Of a stretch of DNA of 64,000 nucleotides, positions 8,370 to 16,866 are shown one piece after another; the first letter of the stretch is position 1, and each line of letters begins with the position of its first letter. Position numbers and translations under genes: made by a program. Under the pieces are notes generated by a model. It saw nothing but the letters and a program-made list of their open reading frames with translations. It did not search any database and was not told where the DNA came from. Source of the stretch: Io17-Chloro-G2 sp034420695 (GTDB lineage: Bacteria > Chloroflexota > Dehalococcoidia > Lucifugimonadales > UBA3495); the NCBI GenBank assembly GCA_034420695.1, contig DAOULB010000052.1, positions 99,135 to 163,134 on the forward strand. Direction: 5' to 3'.

Positions 8370-9185
8370 ATGTCTGGACTAAAGATAAGCTTCCTGGGAA
8401 CCGGGGCCGGCGGCTCCATAGTAAGGGCCCACACTGCCATCGTGCTGGACAGCCCCGACGGCTCCAAGGTGCTCTTGGACGCCAGTTCGGGCAACTCGGC
8501 CTTTCGCAACGCCGCAACGCTCGGCATGGCCCTTGAGGAGTTCCGCCACCTCCTCCTCTCCCACGACCACGCCGACCACATGTCCGGTCTGACCTTGGTT
8601 CAACTCGTGCGGACCAGGGCCGACCCCACCGCGCCGCCCTTGGAGGTGCATACCGGGCCCTCCATCCTGGAAAACGTGAAGCTGATGTCCCGCGCAACAA
8701 CCCCGGGCCTTGCCATAGATAACGACGGCGCCCAAGACGATAGCGGCAAGCGGGTCTACCGGTGGCGTCCCAGCGCGCCGGGCCAGCCCGTCCGGTTGGG
8801 CCCCTCAACCAATGCGGAATGCTTCCCCGTCAACCACATTGCCGGCTCCCTGGGCTGGCGGGTGGACTGCGACGGCGCAAGGGTGGTGTTCTCGGGAGAC
8901 ACCATGTACAGCCCCAGCTTGGTGCAGGCTGCCTCGGGGGCCAAGGTGCTGATTCACGAGTGCTTTGGCACCGAAGACGACCGGGAACGGGCGGTACAAG
9001 CGGCCCACTCCGTGGCCGCCGACGCTGGCAGGACCGCCGCCCAAGCCGGGGTGGGCGAACTGATCCTCACCCACATCACCGGGCGCTACCACTCCGACCC
9101 TCAGCCCTTGATGGATGAAGCGGCGCTCTACTACGACGGTCCTATCTCGGTAGCCTTCGACCTCCACCAAGCCGAAATCACCTAG
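8370..9185 (+). CDS. MBL-fold metallo-hydrolase, RNase Z-like
   Basis: A 271-residue metallo-beta-lactamase-fold hydrolase. LGTGAGGS lies at the start, the metal motif HxHxDH is seen as SHDHADHMSGL near residue 68, followed by a VNHIAGSLGWR segment, GDTMYSPSLVQAA with the bridging Asp, IHECFG, and a late LTHITGRYH. The layout matches the RNase Z/ElaC and related phosphodiesterase branch, but the exosite of tRNase Z is not evident. The substrate is unknown. It lies 51 bases after the translin gene on the same strand. Confidence 0.8.
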   Translation: MSGLKISFLGTGAGGSIVRAHTAIVLDSPDGSKVLLDASSGNSAFRNAATLGMALEEFRHLLLSHDHADHMSGLTLVQLVRTRADPTAPPLEVHTGPSILENVKLMSRATTPGLAIDNDGAQDDSGKRVYRWRPSAPGQPVRLGPSTNAECFPVNHIAGSLGWRVDCDGARVVFSGDTMYSPSLVQAASGAKVLIHECFGTEDDRERAVQAAHSVAADAGRTAAQAGVGELILTHITGRYHSDPQPLMDEAALYYDGPISVAFDLHQAEIT

Positions 9186-9409
9186 CTCTGTCCCAGTGCT
9201 GAAGTATTTCCTGCGCTCGGAACGGCAATAAACAGCTAGACGTAAAATTGTTTGGGAATGATATCGCGACCTGAACATACCCACCTGAATGGAAAGCGCT
9301 TAGCTGGCATAAGAGCCTTTACAGAATCTTCCTTGGCGGGGATACTTTGCCACCAATCAGGGGCATACCAAGGCGGTATCTCCCTAATCAGAGGGAGTTT
9401 GTAGGAACC

Positions 9410-9769
9410 ATGGGAACATTCAAAGTAAGAATGAGCGTGCGCAACCTCGATGGTGGAGATGCTGAAGTCGTCGATGCGGAAGTCGATACAGGCTCGTCAC
9501 ACTCTATGGTTCCCGGATCATTGCTAGAGCATTTGCACATTGACACGCGCGAGACCCGTCAATTCCTCTTGGCGGACGGGAGCTACCAGACAATGGGGAT
9601 CGGAGTGGCTTCTATCGGTCTTGAAGGTAGTGAATGGCCATGTCCGGTGCTTTTTGGTATAGAGGATCTTTATCTGCTTGGCGCAACGACGTTGGAGACA
9701 TTTGGTCTGGTTGTAGACCCGGAAAGTGAGCGCCTGATTCCACGGCAATATATAGCTAGGCCTATTTGA
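9410..9769 (+). CDS. Retropepsin-like aspartic protease family protein (tandem copy 1)
   Basis: A 119-residue protein with the clan AA layout: a beta-rich N-terminus beginning MGTFKVRMSV, the active-site-like VDTGSSHSMVP at Asp26, and a C-terminal LYLLGATTLETFGLVVDP. The start at 9410 is chosen because the adjacent copy begins the same way; a longer frame from 9347 adds 21 unlikely residues. Family members are thought to act as small dimeric proteases of unknown target. It is intact, unlike copy 2, which begins 12 bases downstream. Confidence 0.75.
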   Translation: MGTFKVRMSVRNLDGGDAEVVDAEVDTGSSHSMVPGSLLEHLHIDTRETRQFLLADGSYQTMGIGVASIGLEGSEWPCPVLFGIEDLYLLGATTLETFGLVVDPESERLIPRQYIARPI

Positions 9770-9781
9770 CGGATTCCTTTA

Positions 9782-10141
9782 ATGGGAACCTTCAACGTAA
9801 CCATTGGCGTTGGCCACATCGATAGTGGCGATTTCGAGGAAGTGTCTGCACTGGTGGATACCGGGGCAATTCACTCCATGGTTCCGGAGTCGTTGCTGTA
9901 CCAAATGAATATATTTCCTTGGGAGCAACAGAGATTCGTTCTTGGAGATAACAGCGTTATAGAACGCGGCGTTGGAGCTGCTCGCATCATCCTCCAGGGG
10001 CGGCAACTCCCATGCCCGATCATCTTCGGCCCCGAGGACAAGTACTTGCTCGGAGCCACAGCCCTGTAAATCTTCAACCTGGCAGTGCACCCGTCGGAAG
10101 AACGCTTGATACCAATAGAACGCCATACCCGGCCGATTTGG
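9782..10141 (+). pseudogene. Retropepsin-like tandem copy 2, broken by an in-frame TAA
   Basis: The frame starts MGTFNVTIGV and carries VDTGAIHSMVP (Asp26), parallel to copy 1. It stops at the TAA at 10067-10069, giving 95 residues. Copy 1 reads GATTLETFGL at the matching place, while here it is GATAL-stop-IFNL, so a glutamate codon has become TAA. Homology continues in the same frame after the stop (HPSEERLIP, then TRPI, ending at 10138), and the position equivalent to the copy 1 TGA stop is now TGG (10139-10141). A decayed duplicate is the simplest reading. Confidence 0.8.
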
Positions 10142-10167
10142 TCCAATAGCCGTGGGCCAAAAGAGAA

Positions 10168-10207
10168 GGCCGCACCCGAGGTCATTCTCAGGGTGCGGCC
10201 TATTTTT
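10168..10207. terminator. Bidirectional intrinsic terminator
   Basis: A perfect 10-bp stem GGCCGCACCC / GGGTGCGGCC (10168-10177 and 10191-10200) is followed on the plus strand by TATTTTTT. On the minus strand it is followed by TTCTCTTTT. It separates the retropepsin pair from the convergent oxidoreductase gene. Confidence 0.85.
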
Positions 10208-10244
10208 TCGTCAGACCCGGAGGACCTGGCCCGGCGTAGTAAGC

Positions 10245-11291
10245 TTACAGGGGGTTGAGGGGCAGATAGACCGCCTGGCCAGTCATTGCGCTGCGGTGGA
10301 CCGCCTCGGACCACTCCATGTAGTGGACCCCGGTCTCGAAGGCGACCATGTCCACCTTTTCCGTGCCTCGGATGGCGTTGGTGAACTGCTCTTCCACCCG
10401 GTACTTGGCCTGGGTTTCCGGGGGATTCGGCACTTCCGTCAATTCCCGGTCGCCTCGCTTGCCGGCCCACACTTTGCGCTGGGAGTCCACGTGGATGGTG
10501 CCCTCGGTGCCGAACATCCAGACGTGGCTGCCGCCGTTCAGCCCGGAAGTGGCGCTCATCTGCATGTGCACCTGCGCCCCGTTGGCCAACTCGTACAAAA
10601 TGTCTACGTGGTCCGGAATGGCCACCGAGGTCGGATAACCATTTTCGTCCTTGCGGAAGGGCACATGCACCTTCGACATGGCCATCACCCGGTTGCCCCG
10701 GCCCAGCCATCGCATCATCGACTCGTAAGACGCCCCGATGTTCAGGGTGTTGTAGCCGCTCAGGGCCCGGTCCTGCCGCCAGTGAAGGGGGCCGTCGAAG
10801 TCGGCAAACCGGTTCTGCAACGAGGTGAAGTCCACCGAAAGCAGCTCGCCCAAGTGCCCTTCGTCGATAAGGCGCTTCAGCACGTTGTCTATGCTGTAAC
10901 TGGTGGAGGTCGGCGTGAGCTGGCAGACCTGGTCCGGGTGGGCTTTCGACGCGTTCAGCATGTCGTGTGCTTCTGCCGCGTTGGAAGCCATCCTGGCCTC
11001 GGTCAGCACGTGCTTTCCGGCGTCCAGGGCGGCCAGCACCATCGCCCGGTGCATGTAGGGCCAAGTGCCGATGCACACCGCGTTGATATTGTCGTCTTCC
11101 AGCAGTTCCTGCCAGCTTCCGTACACCGTGGGAATGTTGAACTGGTCTGCTATCGCCCGGCCTGATTGCACGGTCCGGTTGGCCACTGCCACTATTTCGC
11201 AGTCCTCCACGCCTTGAAAGCCGGGGATGTGGCGTTCCCGCACGTTGCCGCCGGCTCCTATAAGACCTACTCGTATCTGTTCGTTAGCCAT
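10245..11291 (-). CDS. Gfo/Idh/MocA family oxidoreductase
   Basis: A 348-residue NAD(P)-dependent dehydrogenase of the glucose-fructose oxidoreductase / inositol dehydrogenase family. The Rossmann motif VGLIGAGGNVRERHIPGF is at the N-terminus, AVANRT ends the second strand, and TWPYMHRAMVLAALDAGKHVLTE includes the region equivalent to the conserved EKP motif (here LTEAR, so the lysine is not in the usual place). The C-terminal alpha/beta domain follows. The start at 11291 is fixed by a strong GAGGAGGAA site just upstream; the frame stays open further upstream without support. Substrate unknown, probably a sugar or cyclitol. Confidence 0.86.
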   Translation of the reverse strand: MANEQIRVGLIGAGGNVRERHIPGFQGVEDCEIVAVANRTVQSGRAIADQFNIPTVYGSWQELLEDDNINAVCIGTWPYMHRAMVLAALDAGKHVLTEARMASNAAEAHDMLNASKAHPDQVCQLTPTSTSYSIDNVLKRLIDEGHLGELLSVDFTSLQNRFADFDGPLHWRQDRALSGYNTLNIGASYESMMRWLGRGNRVMAMSKVHVPFRKDENGYPTSVAIPDHVDILYELANGAQVHMQMSATSGLNGGSHVWMFGTEGTIHVDSQRKVWAGKRGDRELTEVPNPPETQAKYRVEEQFTNAIRGTEKVDMVAFETGVHYMEWSEAVHRSAMTGQAVYLPLNPL

Positions 11292-11539
11292 TAACTTCCT
11301 CCTCGGTAGATGCTCGGGCGCCTTTACTAGGCTCCCGTTTCTTGCGAAACCTAGGGGAGTGTAGTGTCCGCCCCCAAAACTGTCAACAAGACGAACTACC
11401 CCCTCGTTACTGACATTTCGCGCTTGCCATGCAGGATTGCAGCTCCCTAGCATGAATTTCAGGGCATCCCGCAGCCCTCTGCCGCGATGACCCAATCCAA
11501 CCGGCCACTGAGGCAATCAGGAGTCCAATGCCCAAAAAC

Positions 11540-11780
11540 CGAACAGAAGGAAACCCTTCCGAGGCCAAATCCCTCCGGCCCGCGGTCCTACCGGAACCCC
11601 ACCGGACACCCAAAATGGAGGGAAATGGCGGAAATTGGCGGGGAAAATAAAAAATCCGGCCCCATGCTCGGGCTGGAGCCCGCTGCCTTCCCCGAGCCCA
11701 CCCGGCCGCCAAAATGGGAGGAAATGAGAGGAAATGAGAGGGAAATTAAAACTTCCGGCCCCGGTCCTCCGCCGGAGTAA
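11540..11780. repeat. Degenerate ~100-bp tandem repeat in a 550-base intergenic region
   Basis: Two clear units (11609-11663 and 11709-11762) are offset by exactly 100 bases. Each begins CCAAAATGG, runs through a purine-rich GGAAATG-type stretch, and ends TTCCGGCCCC or ATCCGGCCCC. The GC-rich flank TCCGGCCC..GGTCCT..CCGGA also occurs upstream near 11573-11595, hinting at a third partial unit. The rest of 11292-11842 holds no convincing gene. A 97-codon open frame (11487-11780) is a by-product of the repeat. Confidence 0.6.
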
Positions 11781-11842
11781 GCTCTGCCCATCATCGCACC
11801 CGGGAACCCCGTTAACTAACTCGTAAAGGAGAACATCGCACC

Positions 11843-12175
11843 ATGCATCTCAATGAAATACGCCGGCGCATCGACGCCCTTCGCAGCAAGCTGGCCTTGG
11901 AACTGGCCGTTATCGAGCTCCACCGCTTGGTCTGTGAATTTGCCCTCAAGTGGGGCATCGCCTTAGCCGGAGACCAGCCCGTGCCCGAACCCCACACCTT
12001 CCCCAGCAAGGTCGCCGCCACCGGCGTCAAGCTCACCTCCCACATGGGCGCCGTCAAGTACCTGGAAGAGTGCCAGAGCAAGAACACCGCCCCCGAAGCC
12101 CAGAAGCTGCTCTACCGGCTGCTGCCCTGCGCCCGGGACTTCCCCTACAACGCCCTCCTCGCCCTGGACGCCTAG
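11843..12175 (+). CDS. Small hypothetical protein
   Basis: A 110-residue protein with a good ribosome site (AAAGGAGAA about 12 bases before the ATG). The N-terminal half is helical and charged (LNEIRRRIDALRSKLALELAVIEL), then comes a conserved-looking HRLVCEFALKWGIALAGD and a C-terminal LPCARDFPYNALLALD. I do not recognise the family. It lies alone between two repeat-bearing spacers. Codon use matches the chromosome, so it is likely a real gene. Confidence 0.55.
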   Translation: MHLNEIRRRIDALRSKLALELAVIELHRLVCEFALKWGIALAGDQPVPEPHTFPSKVAATGVKLTSHMGAVKYLEECQSKNTAPEAQKLLYRLLPCARDFPYNALLALDA

Positions 12176-12205
12176 AGAGATGCCTAGAGGGATGCCTAGA
12201 GGAAG
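12170..12205 (+). repeat. 12-base tandem repeat, three copies, spanning the stop codon
   Basis: GCCTAGAGAGAT, GCCTAGAGGGAT and GCCTAGAGGAAG follow directly at 12170, 12182 and 12194. The first copy contains the TAG stop of the upstream gene, so the repeat arose at the end of the coding region. Confidence 0.8.
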
Positions 12206-12212
12206 GAACCTG

Positions 12213-12312
12213 GTAGACCGGCGCCTCGGTATTGGAGGCTAACGTAGGGGCGGGTTTGAAACCCGCCCTGCCGCCGTAGGACCAACCACCGTCTCAATGA
12301 TGTTGGAGTCCT
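12213..12312. repeat. Interspersed ~100-bp imperfect palindrome, copy A
   Basis: The centre GGCGGGTTTGAAACCCGCC is a near-perfect palindrome. The flanking arms are imperfectly inverted. A second copy with the same length and order of blocks lies at 57977-58077, and the core recurs at 63277-63305. There is no coding capacity. It resembles a small non-autonomous (MITE- or REP-like) element. It fills most of the spacer before comM. Confidence 0.75.
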
Positions 12313-12449
12313 GGACATCCCCTCTTCGCGCCTACTGACTTTTGCCCGTAGCGCACACCCGGCTAGTTCTTGTACAGTTCCCCGAAAGGACGAACTACTG
12401 TTCGCCTGCCTGTATCCCCAATATATGCCAGGCGGAGGATTGCTGTACC

Positions 12450-13976
12450 ATGTGGGCAACTGCTAAGACCTGTGCCGTTGTGGGTTTGGACGGGTTCATA
12501 GTTCAGGTGGAAGTCGATATCTCCCCCGGCCTGCCCGCTTTCCACGTAGTGGGGCTGGCCGACACCGCGGTTCAAGAGGCAAGAGAGCGCGTGCGGGCCG
12601 CCCTGAGAAACAGCGGCTTCGAATTCCCCATGCGCCGGATAACCGCCAACCTGGCTCCCGCCGACCTGAAAAAAGCCGGGCCAGGCTACGACCTGCCCAT
12701 AGCGGTCGCCATCCTGCTTTGTTCCGGACAACTGAGCGGCATCCCCGAGGGCCAGGTCTTTCTCGGCGAACTGTCCCTCGACGGGACCCTGAAGCACACC
12801 ACCGGCATCCTCGCCATGGCCTCCATAGCCCGGGACCAAGGATACACCTCGATCTACGTCCCCGAGGTCGATGCCCCGGAGGCTGCCTTGCTCGAAGGAG
12901 TGCAGGTCTTCCCGGTTCCCAACTTGGCCGCCCTGATTAGCCACTTGCAGGACGAGATTCCCATTCAACCATTTGATTGCCGAAACCTCCGGCTGTCATC
13001 CAACGGTCATACGCCGGACCAAGCCAACTTGGCCCATAACAAGGGACAGGAGCACGCCAAGCGTGCCTTGGAAGTTGCTGCAGCCGGCTTTCACAACCTG
13101 CTCTTCAACGGGCCGCCGGGCAGCGGCAAGACCCTTCTGGCCCGCTGCCTTCCCTCAATTCTGCCCAGGATGTCACCGGAAGAGGCCCTTGAGGTCACCA
13201 AGATTTACAGCGTCATCGGCGCCCTGCCCAACGACGAGCCGATGATAGCTCACCGCCCCTTCCGGTCGCCCCACTACACCATCTCCAACGCGGGCCTGGT
13301 GGGCGGCGGCCGCACCCTGCGCCCTGGCGAAATCACCATGAGCCACCGGGGAGTGCTGTTCTTGGACGAACTGCCGGAGTTCACCCATACCGCCTTGGAG
13401 TCCCTCCGCCAGCCCTTGGAGGACAAGGTGGTCACCATCAGCCGGGTGGCTGGCTCAGCGACCTATCCCGCAAGTTTCATGCTGGTGGCTGCCATGAATC
13501 CCTGTCCCTGCGGGTTCCATACCGACCCCAAACGGCAATGCACCTGCTCGCCTGCCACCGTCGCCCGCTATCAAAAACGCATCAGCGGACCCCTGTTGGA
13601 CCGCATCGATGTCTTTGTCGAGGTTCCCCCGGTGGAGTACGAAAAGCTGGTGGAGCCGGAAGCTTCCGAGGACTCCACGAACTCCAGGGACCGGGTGGAA
13701 CGCGCCAGGGAAATTCAGCGGGAACGCTACCGGGATTGCGGCTTCCTTTGCAATTCCGAGATGGGGCCCGCCCAAGTCTGGAAGAACTGCAGCTTGGACG
13801 ACGGCGCCAGGGGACTGCTTCAAACGGCGACCCAGAAGCTCAGCCTCTCGGCCCGCGCCTTCCACCGCATCCTCAAGGTTTCCCGCACCATCGCCGACCT
13901 CGAGGGTGCTGGCAACATCGCCGCCTCCCATCTCGCCGAGGCCCTCCAATACCGGCCCAGGGTTTCGGCAGCGTGA
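12450..13976 (+). CDS. comM: YifB/ComM family Mg-chelatase-like AAA+ ATPase
   Basis: A 508-residue AAA+ protein. ComM is a hexameric helicase that promotes branch migration during recombination of incoming DNA in transformation. Domains in order: an N-terminal Lon-like domain (CAVVGLDGFIVQVEVDIS, GLADTAVQEARERVRAAL), the AAA+ core with Walker A GPPGSGKT near residue 219, Walker B VLFLDELPEF, a cysteine cluster (CPCGFHTD...QCTC) that may bind zinc, the arginine-finger region GPLLDRIDVFVEVP, and a helical lid. The start is chosen by GGCGGAGG upstream of 12450 and by the family N-terminus; the frame stays open to 12342. Confidence 0.93.
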   Translation: MWATAKTCAVVGLDGFIVQVEVDISPGLPAFHVVGLADTAVQEARERVRAALRNSGFEFPMRRITANLAPADLKKAGPGYDLPIAVAILLCSGQLSGIPEGQVFLGELSLDGTLKHTTGILAMASIARDQGYTSIYVPEVDAPEAALLEGVQVFPVPNLAALISHLQDEIPIQPFDCRNLRLSSNGHTPDQANLAHNKGQEHAKRALEVAAAGFHNLLFNGPPGSGKTLLARCLPSILPRMSPEEALEVTKIYSVIGALPNDEPMIAHRPFRSPHYTISNAGLVGGGRTLRPGEITMSHRGVLFLDELPEFTHTALESLRQPLEDKVVTISRVAGSATYPASFMLVAAMNPCPCGFHTDPKRQCTCSPATVARYQKRISGPLLDRIDVFVEVPPVEYEKLVEPEASEDSTNSRDRVERAREIQRERYRDCGFLCNSEMGPAQVWKNCSLDDGARGLLQTATQKLSLSARAFHRILKVSRTIADLEGAGNIAASHLAEALQYRPRVSAA

Positions 13977-14028
13977 CCGGCTTCCTTTGCTTGCATCGCG
14001 GCCTCAAAAGCCATAAAGTCAGGCCGCT

Positions 14029-14796
14029 ATGAGCAGTTGGAATCCGGCCCAGTATTTGAAATTCGGCAATGAGCGCCTGCAGCCGGCTATAGACCTAATT
14101 GCCCGTATCCCTCTGGATTCCCCTGGGGTAATCTACGACTTGGGCTGCGGCACCGGGTCCGGCACCCGGATGCTCAAGGAACGGTGGCCCGCCGCCAATG
14201 TGACCGGGGTGGACGCTTCCGAGTCCATGCTGGAGCGCACCCGTGACTTGGCAGGCGAAATTTCGTGGCAACAGGCCGACCTGAACACTTGGGAACCCGG
14301 CGCCCCCCCTGACCTGCTCTTTTCCAACGCCGCCCTGCATTGGCTGGACAACCACGAGACCCTGTTTCCCCGGCTCCTCGACAGGCTCGGCGACGGCGGC
14401 GTACTAGCCGTGCAGATGCCCCACAACTTCTCGGCGCCCAGTCACTCTTCCATCGCCGAGACGGTGCGCAGCGGCCCCTGGCGGCAGGCTCTGGAACCCC
14501 ACCTGAGGGAGCAGCCGGTCATGGAAAGCTCCGCCTACTTCGACCTGCTCAGCCCCCTTTGCTCCCGGATCGATATGTGGGAGACCACCTACTTCCACGT
14601 CCTGGCCGGAGAAGACCCCGTCGTGGAGTGGACCAAGGGCAGCATCCTGACCCCCATCCTGGGCGTGCTGCCCGGCGGTGAACAGGAACGGTTTCTCAAG
14701 GAGTACCGGCGCCGGGTGTCCAAGGCCTATCCGGTCCGGGCCGATGGAAAAACCGTGCTTCCTTTCCGGCGTCTGTTTATAATGGCTGCCAAGTAG
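14029..14796 (+). CDS. tam: Trans-aconitate 2-methyltransferase-like SAM methyltransferase
   Basis: A 255-residue class I SAM-dependent methyltransferase. Tam methylates trans-aconitate, a spontaneous inhibitor of the TCA cycle. The Tam-specific N-terminus WNPAQYLKFGNERLQPA is followed by SAM motif I (YDLGCGTGSGT), the acidic motif VTGVDAS, the QQADLNTW segment, and SNAALHWLDNHE, all typical of Tam. The C-terminal WETTYFHVL...VEWTKGSIL also matches. It starts 52 bases after comM. Confidence 0.85.
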   Translation: MSSWNPAQYLKFGNERLQPAIDLIARIPLDSPGVIYDLGCGTGSGTRMLKERWPAANVTGVDASESMLERTRDLAGEISWQQADLNTWEPGAPPDLLFSNAALHWLDNHETLFPRLLDRLGDGGVLAVQMPHNFSAPSHSSIAETVRSGPWRQALEPHLREQPVMESSAYFDLLSPLCSRIDMWETTYFHVLAGEDPVVEWTKGSILTPILGVLPGGEQERFLKEYRRRVSKAYPVRADGKTVLPFRRLFIMAAK

Positions 14797-14887
14797 CGGC
14801 ATTCGCTGGAATGTCTCTGCCGGTAGCCCCTTCTCCGTGCCGGCAGCAACTCTTTACCAAGGATCTTGCAGAAAACAGGAGGATATG

Positions 14888-15325
14888 ATGGGAGTCCTGA
14901 AGATTGAAGGCGTGACCCACTGGTCCATCCCGGTGAACAACCTGAACGAGGCGGAGGACTTTTACGGCGAATTGCTGGGCCTCACTCCAATGGGGCGCTT
15001 GGGCAACAACATTATGTCTTGCTTCAACGTCGGCGACCACAACATTCTGCTGTGCGAAAGGCCCAGCCCGGTGGATGGGCCGTTGAAGGAAGACGAAGGA
15101 GTGCACCACTCTTTCACGGTCTCCCCCCAGACCTTCGACGAGGCATGCAAGGTCTTCAACGACAGGGATGTGAAGATTGCCTACTTGACCTACCGGGCCC
15201 AAGGCGTCTTCACCGGGCGAGAGCTGTATTTCTACGACCCCAGCGGCAACCGCTTGGAGCTCCGCGACCCCACTTGGAGCAAGGGCATGCCCGAGCCGTC
15301 CTTCGAGGAACTGGCCAAGGCTTAG
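14888..15325 (+). CDS. VOC family (glyoxalase/dioxygenase fold) protein
   Basis: A 145-residue protein with the paired beta-alpha-beta-beta-beta modules of the vicinal oxygen chelate fold: THWSIPVNNLNEAEDFYGELLGL in the first half and HHSFTVSPQTFDEA...FYDPSGNRLELRDP in the second. Candidate metal ligands are the early His, the central His and the Glu of LELRD. Function is not determined. Two ATGs lie 3 bases apart; 14888 is preferred for its spacing from AGGAGG (14877-14882). Confidence 0.82.
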   Translation: MGVLKIEGVTHWSIPVNNLNEAEDFYGELLGLTPMGRLGNNIMSCFNVGDHNILLCERPSPVDGPLKEDEGVHHSFTVSPQTFDEACKVFNDRDVKIAYLTYRAQGVFTGRELYFYDPSGNRLELRDPTWSKGMPEPSFEELAKA

Positions 15326-15515
15326 CTAAGGAGCCGCTGCTCCTCTCTCGAACCCCAGGGGCACAGGGTCGTCCTTTCCGCCCGAGCATGCTACACCGCA
15401 ACAGCAGACGGTAGGTGGTGGCGGTGCTGGATTCCATTACCCTGCTCTGCACCAGCTATTTTCAACACCCATCGCCGTCGGGTCGCTCCCTTGCCATCAA
15501 CCCAATGGCGGCACT

Positions 15516-16064
15516 ATGATATGTCGCATGGAAGAACGCCGGGCCAAGTATCCAATGGGTTCTCTCTCTGAGGTTCAAGCCGAGACCTTTGGCGAACCGG
15601 GGCGTCGCACCTTCAGATTGGTGCTGGGCGCGGGCCAGGCCCACTGCAGCCTGTGGCTGGAAAAGGAACAACTCTTCCAGCTGGGAGTGTATCTCCAAGA
15701 CGCCGTGGACTCCCTGTCCCAAGAGGACAAGAGCGCCGACAGCCAGCTCCAGGAACAAGAGTGGTTCGGCGGGGAAGAGGTCGATTTCAAGGCCGGCCAG
15801 ATGATGATCAGCCACGACAAGCAGGCCAACTGCTTCTACCTGCTGGCCTACGAACGGGAATCTGCTGAATCGGAGAAGTCCGAGGAAGAAATGGCCTCCG
15901 TGAGCTTCTGGATCGATCCGGGCCAAGCCCGCCTCCTTTCGGAAGAAGCCCTGAAAATCTGCGCCGCAGGCCGCCCCAATTGCTTCCTCTGCGGCCAGCC
16001 CATCAACCCAGAAGGCCATGTTTGCCCCCGGTCCAACGGTCACACCGTGCTGGAAACCGGCTGA
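15516..16064 (+). CDS. DUF3090 family protein
   Basis: A 182-residue conserved protein of unknown function. LSEVQAETFGEPGRRTFRLVLGAG matches the DUF3090 start. The central part is acidic (VDFKAGQMMISHD). The C-terminus FLCGQPINPEGHVCPRSNGH has two cysteines in CxxC-like spacing that may bind metal. In actinobacteria this family is encoded next to the SCO1664 family and a phosphomutase-like protein. Here the SCO1664-type gene follows 28 bases downstream. The start could also be Met5 at 15528. Confidence 0.85.
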   Translation: MICRMEERRAKYPMGSLSEVQAETFGEPGRRTFRLVLGAGQAHCSLWLEKEQLFQLGVYLQDAVDSLSQEDKSADSQLQEQEWFGGEEVDFKAGQMMISHDKQANCFYLLAYERESAESEKSEEEMASVSFWIDPGQARLLSEEALKICAAGRPNCFLCGQPINPEGHVCPRSNGHTVLETG

Positions 16065-16092
16065 GGCGAACATACCGCTGCCGAGGCGCTAG

Positions 16093-16803
16093 GTGACCGT
16101 GAACCAGTCCCCTTTCCGGCTCATCGAGCAGGGCGAAATTGTCTCTTGCCAGCTTACTCCCTCCGGCTCCAACTACACCTTCCTGGCCCAGCTCCAGTTG
16201 GAAGACCAGACTGGCCTTGCCATCTACAAGCCCAAGGACGGGGAAGCGCCCCTGTGGGACTTCCCTTCCGGGACCCTCTACAAGCGGGAGTATGCCGCCT
16301 ACCTGCTTGACCAAGTCTTGGGCTGGAACCTGATTCCGCTAACCATCATCCGCGACGGGCCCTACGGAATTGGTTCAGTCCAGCAGTACGTGGAGCACGA
16401 CCCCAAGCGCAACTACTACAACTTCGAACAGGTGGACATCCGGCGCCTGAAGGCTATCGCCTGTTTTGACTTGGTTGCCAACAGCACCGACCGCAAGGCC
16501 AACCACATCCTGGAAGGCCTGGACGGCAAGCTGTGGAGCATCGACCACGGCCTCACCTTCCACGCCGACATGAAGATTCGGACCGTAATCTGGGACTTCT
16601 GCGGCCAGCGGATCCCCAAGCGGCTGTTGAACGGGGTAGTAAAGCTGCAGAAGAGTCTGGAAGACCCCCAAGGCCGGCTCAAGGAGTTGGTCGATCTGCT
16701 TCTGCCGGCGGAAGTGGACGCCTTGCAGCAAAGGGTCGATTGGGTGCTCGCCGAAGGGGTGTACCCCGGCCTCCCTCGGCGGCGGCGCAGCCGCTACCAC
16801 TGA
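16093..16803 (+). CDS. SCO1664 family protein (PI3/4-kinase-like fold)
   Basis: A 236-residue protein matching the conserved SCO1664 family, remotely related to phosphatidylinositol kinases. Visible parts are GLAIYKPKDGEAPLWDFP with the candidate ATP-binding lysine, TLYKREYAAYLLDQVLGW, and a catalytic-loop-like IACFDLVANSTDRKANHIL followed by WSIDHGLTFH (an HD-type metal site). The substrate is unknown. It starts with GTG and forms a two-gene unit with DUF3090, as in actinobacteria. Confidence 0.82.
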   Translation: MTVNQSPFRLIEQGEIVSCQLTPSGSNYTFLAQLQLEDQTGLAIYKPKDGEAPLWDFPSGTLYKREYAAYLLDQVLGWNLIPLTIIRDGPYGIGSVQQYVEHDPKRNYYNFEQVDIRRLKAIACFDLVANSTDRKANHILEGLDGKLWSIDHGLTFHADMKIRTVIWDFCGQRIPKRLLNGVVKLQKSLEDPQGRLKELVDLLLPAEVDALQQRVDWVLAEGVYPGLPRRRRSRYH

Positions 16804-16866
16804 GGCGCAACGCCAGTCCAGGGCTCCTGGAGTCATTGCTTGGGCAGGCAGGCCCCTGCCTGAAGC

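Noticed and set aside
9782..10257. Stop-codon readthrough of retropepsin copy 2
   Set aside because: The downstream stop equivalent is also lost and the frame runs on into the terminator and oxidoreductase end, so decay is simpler than readthrough.
9871..11076. Minus-strand frame of 401 codons over the oxidoreductase
   Set aside because: Alternate frame of the Gfo/Idh gene; low-complexity sequence with no motif.
11487..11780. 97-codon plus-strand frame in the repeat region
   Set aside because: Formed by the 100-base repeat; no ribosome site and no homologous motif.
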